A stretch of 64,000 nt of DNA, taken from NCBI GenBank assembly GCA_003117195.1, contig BDSI01000011.1, positions 1,280,135 through 1,344,134 of the forward strand, given 5' to 3'. The notes below the pieces were generated by a model, which was not told the DNA's origin, did no database searches, and was given only the letters and a program-made list of their open reading frames with translations. Shown one piece after another: positions 58,800 to 64,000 of this stretch. Position numbers and translations under genes: made by a program. Positions within the stretch are counted from its first letter, which is position 1, and every line of letters starts with the position of its first letter. This DNA comes from Eudorina sp. 2006-703-Eu-15 (Eukaryota; Chlorophyta; Chlorophyceae; Chlamydomonadales; Volvocaceae).

Positions 58800-61700
58800 G
58801 CTGCTGCTGCTGCTCCTGGGACACTGTCGGTGCAGCGGCGGCGGCGGCGGCGGTGGTGGGTGGAGGTGTCGCCGGGATGGTCTCGTGCGCCGGGCCCTGA
58901 ACCTCCGTGGCCGCCGCGGCAGCCGCTGTTGCGGCGGCGGCGGTGGCGGCGGCGGCGGCCGCCCTGCGCGGGCCACAGCCCCGGCCGCCGCCGCAGCCGG
59001 CGGCGCCGCCACGGCCAAAGCGACGGCCACAGCCCCAGAACGAAGGAGGATTGCAGGCCCGGCCCTGCGGCGCGCCTGGGCCGCTGGCCGCGGCCGCCGC
59101 AGCCGCCGCCGGGCATTCCTGCTCCCGCGGCTGCGGCTGCGGCTGCTCCTTGGAAGCCTGCGCGAAGTCGACACGGTCGGCGAAGATGTCGTACATGGTC
59201 ACGGGGTCGAAGAACGAAAAGGCCTCGGGGCCGAAGAACGGCGGTGGCGGAGGCGGAGGCGGCGCCGTACCGGACGCGAAAGCCCACGGGGCGGCTTCGC
59301 CACTGCAGCGGCAGCGGCAGCAGCCACCAGCAGAAGCCTTGGCACCGCCCAGCCCCGCCACAGCCTCCAAGATACCCTTGCAGTGCCCCTGATTCAAGCC
59401 CATGCCAAGGCCGAGGCCCAGGCCGAGACCGAAGTCAAAGCCGGGGAGACCGATGCCGCCGCCGGCGAGCAGGGCGCGGAGGCGGGAAACGCTGTCGGCG
59501 GCAGGCGACGAGCCATCACCGCCGCCGCAGCAGGCCTTCGGGCAGCAGCGGCCGGCCGCGCCGGCGCCTCCGCTGAAGCTGCCGAAGTCGCCGCACCAGC
59601 GGCGGCCAAAGCTGTTGACACCGTTGGCGCCACCCGGGCCCATGAAGCCGCAGGGGGACACGGCTGCGTACGCCGGCCTGAAGACGGGGCAGCGGCGCTG
59701 GCAGGAGGCAGCCCAGGGGCCCCAGCGTGGCTGGAAGGCAGCGGCCGAGGGGCCGGCGGCGCGACGGCCGCAGCAGCCACTGCCGTGGCCAGCGCCGGCG
59801 GCGGCGGCGGCGGTGCGACGGCCGTAGCAGCCAGCTGCAGCAGCGGGAGCGGAAGCTGCGCCCGAGGCTCCAGACCCGGCGTCGCAGCCGCCGTTGGCGG
59901 CGGCAGTGCCGAAGGCACCGAACACGCCCCCGGCCGCCACACCGGCGGCCGCAGCGGCGGCCTGGACTGCCTCTGCGAGGCCCAGCCCCTCAGCCCAAGG
60001 GGCCGGCGCACCGCTGGAGCGCTGGGCGCCGACGCCGGCGTCAGGTGCAGCGACGGGGCCGTCGCCGCCGCCGCTGTCACCGTCAGCGGCGGCGGCGGCG
60101 GCGGCCACACCCATGAGGCGCTCGGCCACCTCCTCCCACAGGCTCATCATGGAACGCACAGCCGCGGCGCGACGCCAGGGGTTGTCGCCTGCGTGGGATG
60201 GGGGGAGGAGCGGGGCAAACGCGCCGGGCGTTGCGGTCAGCGAGGGTAAGAAGGACTAAGATGAGACAAGACGAGGCCTGGACTGATTATTGACTAATGG
60301 GGACGGGCGCCACCCTTGGAGCCCGCGGGTCGTGTGGGTCGGGTGAGGGTTTCCATACGATGTGACACACAGCTTGTGGAAAAAACGTACGGGCAGGCAG
60401 GCAAGCCTGCATGCCATGCCAAGCGGGTGCATCAGCATCAGTGCCGACGGCGTGCAGTGGTACGGCAGCGACCCATGGTTCTGGAGCCGTTGACCGATCG
60501 TGTCGTACATGCCCCGGGTCCCCAGGGTGTTCGACTTCTCGTTTGTGCTGACTCTAGCAGCTTGACGACGTCATCCGTACGGCGACGTACCTTGCTCGTC
60601 CCATACGGCACCCCGCAGCACGTCCCGCATCAGCTCCTCCAGACCGCTCCAGGCGCCGGGCACCCGACCTACAGCAGGACGAGCTATGGGAGATGGTGTC
60701 AGATGGCAGGAGAAGACATGGCGGGCCCACGGGTCGGTGCAGGAATGTACGACGCCGCCACATCAACGCCACATCAGTACATCACTACAGCAACGACAGG
60801 CAAAACACACAACGGCGGCAGAGGACCGCACACGTCGACATGTCTGGCTGGCGCCGCACGTGACTTCAGCACTATATTGCATTCCCAAGCGCCAGCTATC
60901 TACGTACCAAATCAGGAGCCAATTACCTATGCCAGCTTTCTGGGCGAATGACGTAAGAGTGAACTGGTAAGACTCAGGAGCGCATCTGCCTCAGGACCTC
61001 GGAACCCTTACCTGCGGCCCGAGTCTCGGAGGCGGAGGCAGCGGCGTCGGCGGCAGGCGGCTGCTCGCCGGTACTGCCGCCAGCGGCGCCGGCCCCCGGC
61101 GCCGCTGTCGGCGTGGCCGCCGGCTTGCTGGGACCGGCACCGTCGGATCCGCCGGGCTGGGCTGCCGACCCGTGGGTCGCGGTCGGCTGGCCCGCCTGCG
61201 GGCCGAGCTCCGTCGTGTCCCGGTCGCCTCCCTGGGCGGCCATCAGGAGCTGCCCCAGCAGGGGGCTGCTGAGCCACTCCTGGCTCTGGTTCAGGACGTC
61301 AGCCTACAGGATGGGGGGCATACAGCAGCCACAAACCTCAACCAGTTACTGTCAGCACGGGGCGCAACCGCTGCCGGGCGTACATGTATGCCCTACCATA
61401 GGCGAGTGCAGTCGCGGACCGATGGGGCACATCGCCAATGTACGCCCATGTAAAAGAGATACGGCGATCGTAGGCAAGATGGCGGCGCTGCCCCTAGAAA
61501 TTGACGCGCGCATTTTGTACTCTGCGCTGCCCGGCCTGCACCGCACCCTGGAGACTCACCGGCACGGACATGCCCGTGAGGATGCCGGCCATCTCGTTGG
61601 CGAAGGTGTTGCAGTTGTTGTACAGGATGTCGTACGCGTCCTCACTGAACCTGCCACCCGGACGAGCCATGTCCGTCAACAGCTCGTCCAGCAGCGCCAG

Positions 61701-61985
61701 CGGCAGGGCGGTGTCCCTGGAGCGTTGCCGTGCAAATGCAGTACATCTTAGTAAGCAGCTGGCCGTGCTCAACGGCGGGTAGTGCTGGGCGGCGATGTTT
61801 GTGGGGCTCTCGGCTTCTGATATCTGGGCCCTGCTCGGCTGTCCGGCCGCGGATATCTTTAAATTGACAAGCCATGGTTCCAGTCCGGCCCCTGCGGTGC
61901 CCTATCCTTCTTGAGGAGGCCAGTGGTCGAGGGCTGACTCACCCCAGGTCGATGAGGACAGGGGGCCCCCAATGCGGACTTCAAC

Positions 61986-62019
<34 letters not shown>

Positions 62020-62614
62020 GAGAGAGTCACGGTCTGACTTACCCCATGTCGATGACGCGCGAGGGCGTGCCCAGGGGACCGCGGCCTGCCGGGTACCGCC
62101 GAAGCGGTGGGCCGTACGACAGCTCGACATCGCCGACGACGACGTTGGTGTGCCAGAGACCCGGAACCTGCGGACGGGAAGGAAACAGGCATCACAGTAT
62201 CGTCAACCGCTCATCCCTTACCAAGGATTAAGCATTTAACGTTTAAATATGAGCTTGCGAGGAGGTATTCAATTAGCTGCTTATGAATGTCATTAGTGCA
62301 AGGATACATTGTGGACGGATGAGCGACGGATGCCGGCGGGTGCGCTAACTCGCGACCGTATGCCCCATCTAATGGTTTTAATAATTAAGCCATCAGCTCT
62401 AAACCCACACATATGCACAGCTTGGGCATGTGCTGTTGTTCGACGCGGACTTGCGTGACGTTGGTCCGTTGGTTGCGCATCTGGCACCATGTAACCACAC
62501 CGGCATAAGAGAAGTTTGGATGCGTACCTCGCGGCCAAGTAGGATGGGAGAAAGCCGGGCTGCAGTTCCGCGGCTGATGTCGTAGATATGAAGGCGGACT
62601 GGCGAGACGTCCAT
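58579..62614 (-). CDS. PPPDE/DeSI-type isopeptidase with very long low-complexity C-terminus
   Basis: - strand exons: 62614-62528, 62167-62043, 61716-61560, 61303-61012 and 60188-58579 (2271 nt, 756 aa); GT-AG throughout, phases agree. A further in-phase 36-nt exon may lie at 61978-61943. The PPPDE papain-like fold spans about residues 5-125: VRLHIYDISRGTAARLSPILLGRE, GLWHTNVVV (His35 catalytic), PLGTPSRVIDMG, then ILYNNCNTFANEMAGILTG with the nucleophile Cys106. The family includes DeSI-1/2, which remove SUMO or ubiquitin from substrates. A short conserved-looking ADVLNQSQEWLSSPLLGQL follows. The next ~600 residues are Ala/Gly/Pro-rich with Cys clusters (RCCPKACCGG, GGCCRCRCSG), a PPPPPPPPFF run, FFDPVTMYDIFADRVDFAQA, and a glutamine run near the end. 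This tail keeps the same frame as the catalytic domain, but additional introns inside the 1.6-kb last exon cannot be ruled out. Confidence 0.88.
61943..61978 (-). other. Candidate 36-nt symmetric cassette exon in the DeSI gene
   Basis: Between the exons ending at 62043 and starting at 61716, the - strand reads GAAG|T CCG CAT TGG ... GTC CTC ATC GAC CTG GG|GTGAGT. With phase 2 on both sides it would insert PHWGPPVLIDLG without disturbing the frame. Its end (VLIDLGG-donor) closely resembles the end of the preceding exon (RVIDMGG-donor), suggesting duplication of the exon end. An (ACAG)n run sits directly upstream of the acceptor (62014-61985), which is a poor polypyrimidine tract, so use is uncertain. 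Confidence 0.35.
61984..62016. repeat. (ACAG)n microsatellite in a DeSI intron
   Basis: About seven ACAG units followed by GAGAGAG, adjacent to the candidate cassette exon. On the transcribed (-) strand it reads (CTGT)n, i.e. a pyrimidine-containing tract. Confidence 0.9.
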
Positions 62615-63560
62615 GGCAGTGCTTGCACGGGGTAGATCGGCGAGCGAGCCTTGGCAGCGAAACAGCTGTGTGTGAAGTTCTCAATGTAAGCGATTGCAGT
62701 AATTCATGTAAATAAGATGCTCTGAAGAAGGTCGAGCGTGTGCTCGCCTTAAATACCAGTTCAATGGCATAACGATATCGCTGGCATTGCAGGACATGTT
62801 CTGGAGTGATCGGGTACATCTCGTTGTGCGTCATTAGAGGATGGTATGATAGCGAGATGCTGCGCCATTACAAGAAGCCAGCCTTACGCGAAGTGCGTCA
62901 ACTGCAGCAACGAAAAACGGCACCGTACCGTCGCGCCGACGAGCAAAACCAAAAGGCAATGATTACAAAAAAAGTTGAGGAACTGGATCGGTGGAAGGAA
63001 TTTTATTTGAGCTTCACATGGATACACTTCTAGGCAGATCGCATTCCACTGAAATTTCCCATTTACAATGCAGCGCATCGGCAATTTGGTTGCCTTTAAG
63101 TTAACTCAAAGTTTTATATCACATTACGCAATCAATGTGGGGGGAAGTGGAGCTGCTCGACCTGGTCCGTGGGGCCTGTCGGCAATCATCACGAACACTC
63201 TTGCAATTACTAGCGTGCGGCCATGTACCTCCAGCGCTACATCTGAGGCATCATCCCATGCAACTATTTCACAAGACGAGGAAGCATGCGCGGCTCTGTA
63301 TTTCTCCGGTACCGCGCCAGCAGACATCCTTGGGGCTGTCACTCTTCGGGACATTCCGGGTGAGGCCGACCACTTCATGTACAGAATAATTACTTGCGCA
63401 GTATCAAGACTCGAGTTGTACGACATCAGACCTGTCGTGGACGGATCCGACACGCCCGAAAGACTGGCAGCGCTCTGGCAAGGGCAGGGTTAGGCGGGTT
63501 AGGTAGCTCGAGCGAGGTTCGATGTTGAAGGATCAAGGGAGATCGCCTTGCCAGTTGCAG
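62615..63560. other. Divergent intergenic region (DeSI on -, SET gene on +)
   Basis: About 0.95 kb with relatively AT-rich composition around 62,640-63,130, compatible with a shared bidirectional promoter/5' UTR. An open frame at 63068-63493 (141 codons, starting MQRIGNLVAFKLTQ) has no recognisable domain; it may be 5' sequence of the SET gene but does not splice cleanly into it. Confidence 0.4.
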
Positions 63561-64000
63561 TATCAAACCGTACCCACTTCATCCCATGTGCCTTGCTGCC
63601 TCCCGACGTCGCACCAGGCAAGGGTCGTGGACTTGTAGCTCAACGGGCGCTACGGTTGGGAGATCTCGTGATGGCCGTACAGCCGGTTGCTGTACTACAC
63701 GGCCCACAGGTAGGACACGGGAGCCGGCCATCGCCACGCGAACTATCCGCGAACGCAACAGCGCTTGAGAAAGGTCCAGCAAATATGGTTGATGTTCAAC
63801 ACCCTGAAACGCCCTAGAGACACAGTCATCACTTCTCACGGCAACGCTTGCAAACGCGCGCATGTGCTTCCTGCCGTGTTACGTGCCGTGGGCCCCAGGA
63901 CTCCATGCCCTCCCCCGACTCGCTGGCGGAGCACCTGGAGGCGTCCTGGGTCGCCCTGCCGCCCCAACACAAAACCGCGATACGGCAAATGTTCGTTGGA
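63561..64000 (+). CDS. SET-domain protein, N-terminal part (truncated by the window end)
   Basis: Exons seen: about 63561-63709 and 63899 to the window edge; donor CAG|GTAGGA, acceptor CCCCAG|GAC, phase 0. The first exon contains the SET N-terminal signature VAPGKGRGLVAQRALRLGDLV followed by MAVQPVAVL (the GxGxxA...G(E/D)...P pattern of SMYD/SET-type lysine methyltransferases). The second exon reads DSMPSPDSLAEHLEASWVAL and continues PPQHKTAIRQMFVG, consistent with the helical insert that precedes the catalytic half. No MYND zinc-finger cysteines are seen in the visible part. The true start is not found: there is no in-frame ATG ahead of the signature, so at least one upstream exon is missing. 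The acceptor TTGCAG at 63560 fits phase 1. The NHSC/Y catalytic motifs would lie beyond 64000. Confidence 0.6.

Noticed and set aside
57709..60249. Very long + strand open frame (846 codons)
   Set aside because: It is the antisense shadow of the last DeSI exon, produced by GC-rich, Ala/Gly-coding sequence; the - strand frame continues a recognisable catalytic domain.
63068..63493. 141-codon open frame upstream of the SET exon as its first exon
   Set aside because: Its end has only a weak GTTAGG donor, the resulting intron would be under 70 bp, and the sequence shows no SET-family features; left unassigned.

Overview
The window looks like nuclear DNA of a volvocine/chlamydomonadalean green alga. 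The support is GC-rich coding sequence, many short-to-medium introns with G|GTGAGT/GTAAGT donors and GCAG acceptors, alanine/glycine-rich low-complexity tails, TGTAA-type polyadenylation motifs, plastid-type transit peptides, and a single CCCTAAAA unit (the Chlamydomonas-type telomere repeat is TTTTAGGG). Nothing bacterial or organellar is visible. All multi-exon models below were built by hand from reading frame, splice consensus and family conservation. Their exon lengths sum to whole codons, except where a model is stated to be unresolved.

Layout. 1-1336: unassigned, with one exon-like stretch. 1337-20054: one uninterrupted tandem satellite of about 70 monomers (mostly 264, 265 or 269 bp), with two interspersed monomer types that differ by an in-place 26-bp microinversion. 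20055-20580: a telomere-like scrap and a G-rich minisatellite at the array edge. 21098-30133 (+ strand): a signal peptidase complex subunit 1 gene, a small HExxH zincin-like gene, and a triple-RRM (TDP-43/hnRNP-like) gene. 30134-36615: a long G/T-skewed stretch without coding evidence. 36616-50088 (+): a truncated haemoglobin with an MGNSC N-terminus and a long C-terminal tail, a plastid-type GNAT acetyltransferase, and a CAP59/CMT1-type (GT69) Golgi glycosyltransferase. 53846-62614 (- strand): a plastid bestrophin-like anion channel and a PPPDE/DeSI-type isopeptidase with a huge low-complexity tail. 63561-64000 (+): the start of a SET-domain protein that runs off the window.

The genes do not form a pathway. 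They are ordinary, individually transcribed nuclear genes covering secretion, RNA binding, haem sensing or NO chemistry, protein acetylation, glycosylation, thylakoid anion transport, ubiquitin/SUMO-like deconjugation and lysine methylation. The least ordinary element is the satellite array with its inverted 26-bp cassette. Next are the fused or extended globin and DeSI proteins, and a candidate 36-nt cassette exon in the DeSI gene.
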